From Phytoseiulus persimilis (Eukaryota > Arthropoda > Arachnida > Mesostigmata > Phytoseiidae): DNA of 64,000 nucleotides. The position numbers and the translations under genes were made by a program. The notes under the pieces are model-generated. The model worked only from the letters and a program-made list of their open reading frames with translations, was not told the origin of the DNA and ran no database searches. Positions 1 to 11,132 of this stretch are shown piece by piece. The DNA lies in contig CM075101.1 in NCBI GenBank assembly GCA_037576195.1, positions 4,526,001 to 4,590,000 on the forward strand, read 5' to 3'. The first letter of the stretch is position 1. Every line of letters begins with the position of its first letter.

Positions 1-902
1 AGAACTGATCAGAAGAAGCGATTCGCAGATTCGTAATCAACGTTCCCGATTTACCCCAACCTAAGACACAACTTCAATGTTGAATTGTTGTTTTTCTCTT
101 GTCCGGCCCTTGTATCGGTTTCTTATCCCGCATTCATTGATAGCTTTGTGCAGGCGGCATCAGAATCGAAGCACGCTGCGAAAAGGTTTTCATCTCCGCT
201 GCAGATTCTATTGTATTTATTTCCCTTCAATTCGATCCAGTTCTACCTCTCTGTATTCGTGTTCGGCCTGGGGCAAATGATCGGAAAATGCCCTAAGCTG
301 TCAAAGAGAAAAGCGAAGTGCAGGCCGGTTTTCTATATTGTGATAAGAGATTAATCGTTTCTCCTCTTGTTATCTCCTTGGATCGTGCGGATCGTGAATT
401 GTGCCCGACGACAGAATCCAGGTTTTTGTTTGTGGTCGCCAAAAAACTCGGTAGTGTGCCAAAAGCTTGTCGCGATTGAAAATTGGGGTTGTTCATCCTT
501 CGCACGATCAAGAGTTGCGCATCGGAACCCTGTTGTACGTTGTGATTCAAGATCCGGATTTACGATGCAGTCTTTTTTCCTTCCAGAGATCATCGCCGAA
601 AGACTGTGCCCTTGAGTTCGCGTTCCAACCGTTTCGATACAGACAGAAGAAGCATGGTGTTCCTCGGGTGAGATCTCTCGCATGAAGATGATGAGGCAGC
701 ACAGGGTTGGGTAGATAGGTTCGAGGAGTCGGTTACTTCGCTCGCCCGACACAGCAAGCAAGAGGCAATATTCGTCCCTCAAGACTGGCATCCGGAATAA
801 TTCGCTCGAGCACTATACTTCATCCGCCCAGTAATCACTATCGGCGACCACAACTATCAGATATTCGATTTTTCGATCGGAGTCTAATTCAGTGTTCTTC
901 TC
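1..902. other. Upstream region, no complete gene seen
   Basis: No open frame here resembles a known protein. The CAP gene just downstream reads back through a splice acceptor (ttctcctag ending at 902) into a hydrophobic ILLLS stretch. An exon carrying its start codon and the first half of a signal peptide should therefore lie in or before this stretch, but I could not place it. Confidence 0.4.
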
Positions 903-2588
903 CTAGAATCCTCCTACTATCGATGGCGTCGGTTGGCTCAACGAGATACACGTGCCATCAGTACAACCCGGGACACATCACGTGCCAGGCCCGGAATCCT
1001 ACGTGTCAGATCACAGACGATCACTATCTGAGCAGCAGCGAGCGTCACGAGATACTCGCGGCTCACAACGAAATTCGGCGCGAAGCCGCCAAAGGTCTTC
1101 TGAAGAGGTTTGGACTGCCTGAAGCCGCCAACATGAGGAAAATGGTAACATTCCGAGGAAATGCAAATTCACGACGATAAATTCATTCACCGATTCTTCC
1201 ATCTCCGAAAGTGAATGCTGAGCACTTCTATACGAAATAACGCTTCATATTGTAACGCTTTCTTGCGAATGATGTAGGAATATGACGATGAGTTAGCCAA
1301 CAATGCTCAAGCTCACGTCGAGGTGTTTTGTCAACTGCATCATGATCAGCCCTCTCAACGTACAACAGGTAGCTGTCTTCTCGAGTGGATATACTCGTCA
1401 ATACGAACTGTCGGTTGAGAAGCTTCCGTAACCCCCGCTATAGCTCTCCGGCATCGTCCGAGAACGATATTCTGGGCTCTCCTCGAGGTCTCAACTCTGA
1501 ATCCAGCTAGCTCCTGCTCGAAGATGGGTTAAAAATTTCCTTACTCCACAGGGTCTTATCCAGATGTGGGGCAGAATGTATACATTACCGAAGTGAAGTA
1601 CCAGAAGCTACAAGAGGATTCCTGGACCAAAGTCATCGAAACTCTGTGGGGGAAAAACGAAGCCGCGCTGCTCCGTGGAGGCCACTTCGGACAAGGAATG
1701 ACTTTGCGTGGTTATAATCTCCCAGGCACCGGGCATCTGACACAGGTTGAATTCTGAAATTCGATGGACCGCTCTTTCGACGACGTCAGAGACAATGCGG
1801 AGCTTCTTACCACCACACCTTTGACAACTTCTCTCAAAATTAGTGTCCGATTCCTTTGGCAGCTTCTTTGGGCGGAAACCGAGAGGGTTGGATGTGGAAA
1901 AATCATCTTCGAGAACAACGGTGGAACGAGCGACCTGAGAACGTGTGATTACGGCGAAGGGTAGGTTGAGTCTTCTCCTCCTCACAACGACTGTTTCAAG
2001 TACTCGGCCAGCCTCGGTCCTGGAGCGGATTTAAGAAGTAGAGCGGCTCCCTTCCGATAAGTTTGTTTCCGATGTCAGCGTGGTAAGCGAGTTCGGGTGA
2101 ACGTGACTTACTGACGAAACTCACCTTTCCGCAGTGGAAACATCATCGGATCCGAAATGTACATCCAGGGCCCTCCATGCAGTGCGTGCCCGGCGACTCA
2201 CCCCTACTGCGACGACGGTCTTTGCTCCCGGATTCCTGCAGCCACTTTCGGATTTCCTAGTCCTGCTTATCAAAATCGCTTGAGTCCAAACTACTACAAC
2301 TCGGTCGCTCCCTCAACATATTCGACTTTCAGTGGCCCCCATTCCTATCAACAGACTCCACCTGCGGTCAATCGAAGTCCGGCGCCGTTCACCTGGTGGG
2401 GAACACCCGCTCAAAGGAACTCTTCTCCGCAAATATCCTATTATAACACCATCCATACGAGTGCTGGTGGTGCGGTAGCTCTACCGAACACCATCCATCA
2501 GAAAACCTACAACTACCAAGGGTACACTGTTCTTCGGAGGAAGAGGCGAGGTCTCAGGCTGCCCATGAGAAGTACTAGGGTTTTATGA
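903..2588 (+). CDS. CAP/SCP (antigen 5, venom-allergen-like) secreted protein, 5' end incomplete
   Basis: Five exons, 903-1144, 1278-1368, 1552-1745, 1863-1960 and 2135-2588, join in phase through GT-AG introns of about 117-184 bases. The family (CRISP, antigen 5, PR-1) is secreted and often binds lipids or acts in venom or saliva; the substrate here is unknown. Seen: a Cys-rich front (YTCHQYNPGHITC), the CAP helix HNEIRREA with its conserved His, DDELANNAQAH, GTGHLTQ with the second conserved His, and ERVGCGK. The usual acidic residue in the GEN motif is Gln (VGQNVYI). After the Cys-rich hinge (PPCSACPATHPYCDDGLC) comes an unusual Pro/Ser/Tyr tail of about 125 residues ending in a basic RRKRRG cluster. 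The first exon opens with ILLLSMASVG, the likely end of a signal peptide, so the true start is upstream. An internal ATG at 923 would remove that signal. An AATAAA lies at 2983. Confidence 0.82.
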
Positions 2589-2654
2589 GAAGCGTTCACT
2601 CGGTGGAGAGTTCGCTTGCATGATTGAAGTTGTGCGTGTATCTATTGAGCTCAT

Positions 2655-2669
2655 CAGTGGCGTGCCCAG
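2655..2669 (+). repeat. Possible terminus of a dispersed repeat
   Basis: CAGTGGCGTGCCCAG differs by one base from the end of the 33-kb MITE (CAGTGGCGTACCCAG on its minus strand, 33342-33356). Only the terminus is shared. I could not find the other end of this element, so it may be a fragment or coincidence. Confidence 0.35.
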
Positions 2670-4087
2670 ATCAGAGGGAGCCATACCCCTCTGAAATTCC
2701 CGTTCGGCCCATTCGGCTCCGTTATGAGGTCCATCAGAATCATCTGATGGCCCCTCCGAAGGCGTGTAAAACTAGTCTTGTCCAACTCCAAAAATATCCT
2801 TGGCACCTCTTCAGAGACCGTGAGCATTTCCTTTGCGAAAAGTCCTAGAAACCACAGAATACGTGAAGATATTTGTGGCCAACGCAACTCTCTCGAATGG
2901 CTATCCAAAATTTGCAACGCCGATGAGAGACGTATTGTACATATTAGAGAATAGTATTTCAAATAAGGCATCCAGCTCACCGAATAAATCTGCCTACGTC
3001 CTCGAACTTCTCCGGCAGGTGTCTCCGTCAATGCAAATGATTCCATTAGTTTCGGAAAGGGTAGCTATGATACGACAGCTGAATCAGCTGATCCAGCTGA
3101 ATATTGGAAAGACTAAGGCAGATGGGATGGCAACTATTCCAACGAGCGAAACGTTGCCAGGATACCCCAAAACGGAACGATTGGGAGCAACAGGGAAGGG
3201 AGAAAGGGAGGCATTGCGGAGCGCGTGTGGAAAATCACATTACAGAAATGCTGAAGATAATCGGAAAAGGGTCATACTATCTGGCGAGATTGGTTGAGAT
3301 GAAATCAATGAAATGAATGAGCTTTCCAATCACGGTCGAGGCATGATTTGTCTTCGGCTTCATATGGAGCGGTGGAAGTTATCGCGGTTCGACCGAGCTC
3401 CAGGAGGGGGAGTCTAGAGAAAACTATGGAGAATGGTTGCTAGCACAGTCGGCAAGGTATACGCAGGTGCATACAGAGTATGCATGGGAGGAGCAAACTG
3501 GCCACGAGACGAGAGCCGAACGGCTAGCGTCGATAAATGGTACCGAATTAACGGTTTGAAATAGCGCCATCGGGCAATCTTCTCCCCGGCCTGGAAGCAC
3601 GTGAGAGAGACGGATACAGGATAATGAGCACCTTTAGGAGAAGTTCTAGAATGCCGAACCTCGGGTTTGGGAGAAGCACGCACATTGTTGTATGACGCAG
3701 CATGAACGCGAACTCACGAAATACGATTCGAGGACCACGGAAATGCTAGAAGTAGAATGCAGACCCGATTCTTGGACCATCTTATCTCCACAAGGTTCAT
3801 GATTGCAGCTCACGACGAGACAACGAACAGAAGGAAAGCTGAGTGGTGAACATAATCTGTCAGAGGTTGGACAAGAACAGATCGGAGAGGATGGACCCAC
3901 AACTCGAGCTTTCCTTACAGATAACTTTGGAGTGTGCATAGGAAGAATGCATGATGAAGATCGAGATGAATAATAAATACCAGATGATCATGCGAATAAT
4001 GAGATGAGAAGAATCAGTACAGAGGCTCGCCCAGGGAACCCGAATCTTCGAAAAAACGTTAGAGTCTCTGGTTCTGACAGATCATAT

Positions 4088-4140
4088 TCTTAGCACTTGG
4101 ATCAAATCTTAGCACTTGGATCAAGTCTTAGCCCTTGGAC
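4088..4140 (+). repeat. Three tandem 19-bp units
   Basis: Units begin at 4088, 4107 and 4126. Each starts TCTTAGCACTTGGATCAA with slight changes; the third reads TCTTAGCCCTTGGA and decays afterwards. No gene context explains it, so it is most simply a short minisatellite. Confidence 0.85.
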
Positions 4141-5569
4141 GGCTATCTTTCCGTCACTGGCCATTGGCCATGCGATCGTGCTTGCGTTTCCTGGAAACAT
4201 TCGCCCTTTACTGGCAAACTCAGGTTCCTCATAGACTGTCACTAGGGCCAGACATTTCATGCAGTGGCCGGTTTGAGCGACTCCTATGAACATGCGAGCT
4301 TCAAGGGACGAACACCGAGGTCACGCCTGGGAATTTCCTCTTCCGAAATGTGTCTTTTTCATGCATGTCACATGTATCTCTGAACAGATAGATTTTGTCT
4401 ATTGGAGTGGCTCAAAACCCTTAGTGCATAAAGTCTCTGGCCGTACCAATCACACAACGGGCTTCCTCTTTAAGAGATCGACCGCGTGAAGGGTCATATG
4501 TGATCGATTCACGCATGGTTTCAAGTTTCATTTGATGCTCCCCCTACAAAGGGCTTACAAACCTAAAAAGGGCTAGAACCGCATATGCCTGTCGTATTCA
4601 CCCGGTGGGGTCCAACGAGACATTATCCAGTTTTGGGGAAGTTCTCAGGACAATCTCATATAAACGAGAGGACTTTGCAGTGAGAGCTACCGATAATTGC
4701 TTGATGACACCGAAAACCCGGTCAGGCTGGGACTCTTCGCCAATGATGGCGAACTGCTGACATCAGGATAATCTTCAAACTTCGGGTTGTCCATGTTATG
4801 TCGTAGCAGTCGACGGGAAATCCTGAAATTAGACCAAAGAGCGAGGACCGACAGTGAGTTTTTTTTTGTAAAATCCCAACGTGAGACCCCAACCATCGAT
4901 CAGATGTCGAAGGTCTGAGTGCCACGACGAAACCCGAGAGTCCTCCAGGATCTAATCTTGGACTCCGAGTTAACGGAACACTTTGATGCGATGGCCGTGT
5001 TCTCTGGTCCTTGTATTGTAGAGCCAGACTCTCGTACAGTACCAATGGGAGTGCAGTTCGATATTCCCAACACAATCAAGTCGAAGTTGAAGAGCGGTTT
5101 CCTTCGATGGTTTGAAGGAACCCAGCGAAGAGTCTCGATCTTCACCGCCTTGATTCGCTTACGTCGGAAGTATCGGTTCTCTTACGGAACGAGATCTTTT
5201 GTAATCCAGTAGTGGAGAGATCGTTCTCCGTTCTGGGAAGAATGGTGACCGATGGCCGTGGTAGTATTCCGTATTAGGGGACCAGAAAATATCTGTCGGG
5301 ACAGTCCTAGTCCCAAGTGCCTCTCAACTATGAATGGAAATTACGAAGCGGCTCATAGTCGGGCGTTTCAAATATGCGCATGTAAGGAACCTAATGAAGT
5401 GGCCGAGGAGACAAATTAATGCCTAGCTCCGGATTTCGGTTTCACTTGGAATGTCCGTCCGATTCGTGTCCAGTTTTTACCAAAACTACCGCTCTACTAA
5501 TGATCCATCAAGTCCGCGTCCGAATGAACGTTGCGTTCCATCCCCACAGGCCTGATATAAAGAACATTT

Positions 5570-6930
5570 TGATTGATCGATTGATTGGTTTATCAACCAT
5601 TTATTGCCCATATACACTTCGTTATATGTCAGAAACCCCGTGCGCGGGGCGAGTACACTCTGCTGGTCAGGGTCGTTAGTCGGTGATCTAGCAGGAGCGT
5701 GGAATGTGTTCTTTCGTTGCTCTCTCCCATCTTTCACGACTCCGTTTGGTCCGCCCTACGATTCCTCTCGTTGAGTCTTCATGCAGGCCTAGTCTTCTGC
5801 AGATCTCCGCTTCATTCCGCTGTTCTTCCTTGCACGTCATTTTCACGTGTTCTAGGGACTCTGCGTGATGTCCGCATAGCACACATTTACCATCGCCTCC
5901 TTCGAATCTTGCTCTGAAAGAGTTGGTGTTGAGGAAGCCCGCTCTTGCACTGGCAATGAGCGTGCTCGTCAGGATATTCTTCGACCACTTGGGGTACTTT
6001 CGGTTAATTCTTACCTTTTCTGTCGCAGTTCTGCCAGATCAATTCCTTATACTCCACTGTTTTGCCTTCGGCTTGGAGCACATTTAGCTCTCGTCTAGTG
6101 AGCTCTCCTATCATTCTCCTGTCAAGTTTGGCTACCAAACTTTTCCCTTTACTCTCCGGGGTCTTGCCTGCCAGGACTAAAATCTCAAGGTTTATCATGT
6201 TGTGGTCAGACAAGTCTCTGCTTCTGTCGCCCTCCTGATCTATTTCCATGCTCTTCACCTGTTTTTCTGAGCCTGTCGTGGCACAGCACATAGTCCAGTA
6301 CTGCTCCTCCTCTGGTTAGCCTTCCCTTGCATATCTCGTCGAGGTTGAGGATCTCAAGCCGATTCTTCTGCGAAAAATCCACGAGCAGATCCCCACGAAC
6401 ATTCTGCACTTCTGCAAATTGTGCTAGGTGTGCGTTCATGTCGCCTCCGACTAGGATCAAGGAGTTGTTCTTTCTCCTTCTCTCGAGAACTCCTTCTAGT
6501 TTCTTGTATGTCTCAACATCATTGCGGACGCTTTCGTGTGCTACGTACACACTGATGATTGTCAAGTCTCGTTTTTGCATTGTCATGCCCACTGCCACAA
6601 AGTCCTTCTCTCTTTCCACCCATTCCCCCTCTTTGAGGCTGTCCGGGAGTCTGTTTACTCGCTGCGGTGACCAAACCACGGATAGCATTCTCGGTGGACG
6701 GCTCGTGGGCACTTCGATCTTGCAGTAAGTGCGATGTCTTCTGCGCGGAGAGCGAGCAGAAGTAATGCGGCGGATGGGACGAGGGATGATTGAGGAGGAT
6801 TGAATTCGCCTCCCTGAGGTAGAGGTGGCCGAATGCCTCGAGCGTCCAACTCGCCCGCGGGTCAACCAGAGTTGAGTCAAGCAGGTTCTCATCAGACGAA
6901 GTGATGATTAGCGGATCCTCCTCATTCAAA
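5570..6930 (-). mobile_element. Internally deleted non-LTR retrotransposon (LINE) relic
   Basis: The minus strand from about 6892 encodes the C-terminal half of an AP-endonuclease-like domain: IISVYVAHES, GGDMNAHL, then VLDYVL. The next conserved block (DLSDHNMINLEI, near 6190-6220) is in another frame, so there is a frameshift near 6270. About 200 bases later comes a LINE C-terminal segment (LIASARAGFLNTNSFRARF) with a zinc knuckle (CVLC, then HX4C in HVKMTC) near 5830-5890. The whole reverse-transcriptase domain that should lie between them is absent. The 3' end carries AATAAA (minus; TTTATT at 5600-5605) followed by AATC-type repeats near 5573-5588, a typical LINE tail. The 5' end is truncated or too degraded to follow. 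The copy cannot move by itself. The clade is not assigned. Confidence 0.85.
6206..6892 (-). pseudogene. LINE endonuclease fragment
   Basis: This open frame of about 228 codons holds part of the endonuclease of a LINE ORF2. Visible are the GGDMNAHL block (the usual GDFNAH motif) and the VLDYVL block. The catalytic SDHN block is read only in the overlapping frame at 6004-6291, which shows a frameshift. The region before about residue 90 is poorly conserved and may already be out of frame. No functional product is expected. Confidence 0.8.
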
Positions 6931-7780
6931 AATTCGTGGAGTTCTCAAGATAACAAGATCAAAGTTCCCTTGGAAAAGAGTGCTGATCGGTCTCTCTCCG
7001 TCATCCCTTCCAGCGGCAAAATTAAGTCTACAAGTTATGTCCAGATTCTTCTTCAATATTCCTGCTTTTGCTCACAACTCCGTGAAAAATTGTCCGATTC
7101 GAGACTTTGTGTGCGAATGATGGTACGGAGGGTGGCGCGCATCCTGGTTCTTTTCTCGCGCCGATCGGTGGAGGCTTCGTCTCCTACAGCGCCTCAGAAA
7201 CCACCCTTTTCCTCCTGGATCGTTTCATTTGGGTAACCGAGAAATTTTCCACTGTTAATCAATCAATGGGTGGTTCGGACTATCCAGACAGAGCCGCAGC
7301 TCTATGTCGCTCGAATTTCCCGACGCTCGGAGACGAGAGTGCATCCGACGTGATCTGACTGACCAGATTTTCTGAAATCGTTAGACGAGCCCGAGGGAGT
7401 ATGGAGGAACATAGTGGGCCTCTGTGTTCTTCTCCTCCCAGCCTGTCTGTATCGGGCCTGCCTCAGAATGGGCGATTTCTGGGGAATGTCCCGCACCCTC
7501 TGATCCGGAAAACAATCGAAGAAAAGACCCGGAGGAGGCTGAAATGGTGTCTCTGGAAGAACTTTCGAGAAGTCCCTCCTGTTCTCCTCCTTCGGCAAGC
7601 CGCTGCGTCCACATCGGGTTGAGGTCACGCAGGACAACCAGATTCGACAAACTGAACATCACCGCATCTCGCATGCACAATCCATTGGATGCAGAGTAAA
7701 TTCCGATGTGTTACTTGGGTCGGATGCCGAGTCGTCGATGAGGTGGATAATCGAGCTATCCTTTCGTAGATTGGATAAGA
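6931..7780. other. Intergenic, no gene recognised
   Basis: Several overlapping open frames on both strands between 7100 and 7700, none resembling a known protein. It separates the LINE relic from the 3' end of the fukutin transcript. Confidence 0.4.
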
Positions 7781-7790
7781 TTTATTTATT
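7781..7790 (-). terminator. Candidate poly(A) signals for fukutin
   Basis: TTTATTTATT on the plus strand gives two overlapping AATAAA hexamers on the minus strand, about 660 bases beyond the fukutin stop codon. They are the nearest canonical signals I saw. If used, the plus-strand open frame at 7790-8368 is only antisense to a 3' UTR. Confidence 0.5.
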
Positions 7791-8445
7791 TGTTTCCAAA
7801 CAGTCTGAGATCCATCGCCTGTCGAGTAATCTCTGTGCAGCGTGTATTTTACAGTGTCCTGCTCCCTGTATTGGCTGAAATTATGATTTCCGTCGGGGTT
7901 TGTCGTCACCGTCATGTCTCTCCACCGGGCGAATGGTTGCGGCCGCCGCTTCGAAACCTCGAGGATGAATGGAACAACGTGGGTTCAGAGTCCGGAATCG
8001 GTCCGTTTCTTCGCGTAGTCCGCATCCCAAATCACGGGACGTTGGAAGTCCAGGCATTATTCAATAATCATCACACATCTATCCATGTCAACACGAATGA
8101 ATGGAAGGAGGAATTGATAATTACGCTCGATAACCAGCGGAACAGGGGATACGTAAAATACTCATTCATGCGTCCATCAACCGGAACGGGTCAATCTAAA
8201 CCATTTGACTGCAAAGATCTGAACAAGTTACCTCTTACAACGACAGATGTGTCAGAGGAGCATGGCGGCCAGTTGATCAAAAGTCGAATTGACACGGCTG
8301 TGAGTAACGGTCGTGCTGCTGGTCACAGCGCATTCTCTAGCGATGGAGGTGATTCGCTCTCGAAATGATGATCGTCGATTGCTGGGCTTCTTGTGCTCGT
8401 GTGGAGTCCGGTAATCACTCACCGTCGCCGCAGGTAAGTTCCCTT

Positions 8446-9819
8446 TCAATAAGGAGGCAGAGGGAACAACTGAATCAGCTGGTTCCATTCTTCTACCGGC
8501 CAGATGCCGTTCTCAACAACGTTGGGCGGACTTTTCTTCCAGTCCCAATGTTTTATGGGAATTTTCCAATCAGTTCCATAGTTCGCTTCTATATACGGCA
8601 GTGGTGGACAGGGAACTTGTACCAATATGTCTAGGAAGTCTGTCAGACACATGTTGAAAGGTCTGAATATGTACTTGTACTTGTGGCCCGTTCGAGCCTG
8701 GGTTCCGCCGTTCCACGTTTGGTTTGACTCACGGTAGAAGAAGAATATGTCGAGTTTAATTTGCTCAATCACGTCAAGAAATGATAACTCGTAACTATCG
8801 TTTACTCTCCCAAAAATATGCGTGAGAGCTAAATCGTGCGTTGAGAACTCTTCGATGAGCACAGGCTTATAGTCTTCAATGAAGATTCCGATGTCGACAT
8901 CCGTGGTGTAAGGGATCACATCACACTGCCGGAACCAACCAAGACACGTCCCTGATGACAGCCAGAACGGGATGTTATGCTTCGCGAGCAGTGTCCTCAC
9001 TTTGAAAAGGAGTTTTCGGACTCGGATGCGGAAAAGCTCAGCGTTGGGCGTCGAGTCTCGGCCCCCGGTGCGACTGAAGTAGGCTTCGGCTGATGTTCGA
9101 TTGCAATCAATGAACTCCAGGGACGGAGTGAATCGTTGCGTCGGCATGAACAGTCTGATATGATCGAGGTGCGAAGCTAGAATTTCGACTTTCGGATGCG
9201 CCCCAGTGGTCAGAGTGAATTGAAGTTTATCTTCAAGGTCGCGCAGCGCATGCTGCTTCGGCAGAGCAGAGTGCCACCAGTAGTTATCGGGTCGGTCGTG
9301 GAACACGACAACGTGGATCAGAACCGATGATGGAGGGTTTTTTGTCGAGCGTCGTATGAGGTAATGAGCAGTTGCGTCGACGACCAGCTCCACCATTTTC
9401 GGGTTGGGGACTCGAACAACTTCCACTTCGAAGCCCATAGCCACGAGCCTCTCACAGAACTGAGATTCTCGCTTGTTGGAGAAAGTTGATATCGTGCCGA
9501 ATTGGAATATTTGCCCTGAGCAGAAATGTACGCAAGCGCTGCCGGAAGTTCCGCGATATTGGATCGCCTCGGCGTCCAGGGCGAAAATGGGGAACCGCAG
9601 CGAGCGAGAAATGTCGACGACATCTCGAATGGTTTTCCAAGTGCTGGACGAGCTAAAATCGCGCACATACTTCGTCGGCGTTCTGAGTAGACTCGCGATC
9701 AGCGACAGCTGTATGCTGATAGCCAGCAAGATCAGCACCACAGTCAGACATCGCCGCACACGACGTTGAAAAAGCGCTCTGGCGCAGAGAAACTCAGCGA
9801 GTCTGAATAGTGCTTTCAT
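8446..9819 (-). CDS. FKTN: Fukutin, ribitol-5-phosphate transferase, single exon
   Basis: 457 codons with no intron. Fukutin is a Golgi type II membrane protein that adds ribitol-5-phosphate from CDP-ribitol to the O-mannosyl glycan of alpha-dystroglycan, the step before FKRP acts. Seen: a short cytoplasmic basic stretch, one membrane segment near residues 23-45 (LTVVLILLAISIQLSLIASL), a stem, and the LicD-type nucleotidyltransferase core. That core includes FWLSSGTCLGWFRQCDVIPY followed by TDVDIGIF, with the metal-binding DxD at about residues 307-309. The C-terminal block PPLPYIEANYG and WDWKKSPPN is also typical. Length agrees with animal fukutins of about 460 residues. The open frame runs 39 codons further upstream to a TTG, but the ATG at 9819 gives the expected short tail and membrane anchor. 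All landmarks look intact, so this is probably a working gene; intron loss or retroposition is possible. Confidence 0.93.
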   Translation of the reverse strand: MKALFRLAEFLCARALFQRRVRRCLTVVLILLAISIQLSLIASLLRTPTKYVRDFSSSSTWKTIRDVVDISRSLRFPIFALDAEAIQYRGTSGSACVHFCSGQIFQFGTISTFSNKRESQFCERLVAMGFEVEVVRVPNPKMVELVVDATAHYLIRRSTKNPPSSVLIHVVVFHDRPDNYWWHSALPKQHALRDLEDKLQFTLTTGAHPKVEILASHLDHIRLFMPTQRFTPSLEFIDCNRTSAEAYFSRTGGRDSTPNAELFRIRVRKLLFKVRTLLAKHNIPFWLSSGTCLGWFRQCDVIPYTTDVDIGIFIEDYKPVLIEEFSTHDLALTHIFGRVNDSYELSFLDVIEQIKLDIFFFYRESNQTWNGGTQARTGHKYKYIFRPFNMCLTDFLDILVQVPCPPLPYIEANYGTDWKIPIKHWDWKKSPPNVVENGIWPVEEWNQLIQLFPLPPY

Positions 9820-11132
9820 CTCAAACTCGGAAGGACATCTCCATGCGGCCCTGTTCGATGGAGCAATTCCGTCCGTTCGAGCCGCATTTGGAGGAGCTGC
9901 CCTGGTTGGAACCCTAGGTATGTTTCGGAGCTTCAACTTGATCGAGGAGGAGGAATGCCTCGGTCACATTTCTGCAGCACTCTCGGAGCGAGTTCTCCAT
10001 CCGGTATCAGCTGAGCACGAGGTCGCCATGTTTGTTGTGAGCCCTCAATTTGAGAAAGAGGGCGACATGCATCTCTTCCCCCAATCGCACTCTCGTATCA
10101 CCAACTTGGAACCATCAGCTGTGACGGCGAGTATTATCCCCGTAGAATGAGGATCTTCGCTTGGTTTCACAGTCACTTTTACTCAAACGTACACATGTTC
10201 GTCTCCGAGGCATCACCATTTACCTAGCAGACTGAGAAGGCAGAAGATATTCGGAGTCTTTATTCACCCGAGCTCTTATATCTGAGCCTGGAATCTTCTA
10301 TTCCCGTTACGATTGACCACGAAATAATTCGATTGAGGGAAATTCCCACGAGAAAATTAGGTTTAGAGAACCGAGAGGTGTATCGAAGACATCCACACTC
10401 ATTCGTTCTCGCGGAAAGAACTGCGGGTTGTAGCCGTTACCACTTCGAACATGAAATTCCTTTCGGCTGTCGATAGTTGAAATTATCATACACTTCCGAA
10501 ACCGAACTCTCCACAAGCAGAGATCAGCACATGGAATAGCTGGCTTTTCCATTCGTCTGGCTGCGTCGCCTCCAGAGCTGCTCCGAGATGTGACACAGGT
10601 ATTACGAGCCTTTGGGCTTGGAATAAAATCTGAAAAACAGCCCTGTCAAGTCCCACTCTTGATTAGCACATGAGACTTTCGATTTTCAATACACCAAGAT
10701 AGAAGACCCAAGTTTCCCCAGGTTTCTTGTAGAATCGCGATACACATGCAGGAGTGATAACACGGATAAATCTGAATACCAGAAAGGTCAAACACATCGA
10801 AGAACAGGACCTGCGGGGAACATGACAAATGTTTCGGGAATAAACTCTTTAATATATGATTTTCAAACACACGGAGCCACTCAACTTTCATCCGCGATAG
10901 CTGAACAGGATAGTTTTCAAGATCACAGTTCGAGATGGTAATACTATAAAATTCCGTTGAGGAAGCTTCACTTCTGCAATCTCACTGGCAAGGAGCTGAG
11001 ATGAACATCCGTTCTCTGACGGAGCATGATTTTTCATCACAATGGAAACTGGTTCTCCACTCCCGAATTCCTACAAACGAACTCGGGCACAGGCGGTACG
11101 ATGATGATTCACGACGAGCCTCTCGATTCGAC
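9820..11132. other. Fukutin upstream region and PLEKHM1 3' flank
   Basis: No gene recognised. It should contain the fukutin promoter and, on the same strand, the PLEKHM1 3' UTR. The nearest minus-strand AATAAA I saw is at 10259-10264, about 870 bases past the PLEKHM1 stop codon. Confidence 0.4.

Larger units (their letters stand above)
2589..5565. other. Intergenic region after the CAP gene
   Basis: No recognisable gene. A sequence starting CAGTGGCGTGCCCAG at 2655 matches the ends of repeats found elsewhere in this window. Three 19-bp tandem units sit at 4088-4140. Open frames at 2833-3297 and 4919-5212 resemble no family I know and lack codon or domain support. Confidence 0.4.

Noticed and set aside
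7790..8368. Plus-strand open frame of 192 codons
   Set aside because: It opens at TTG, lies opposite the probable fukutin 3' UTR and matches no family I know.
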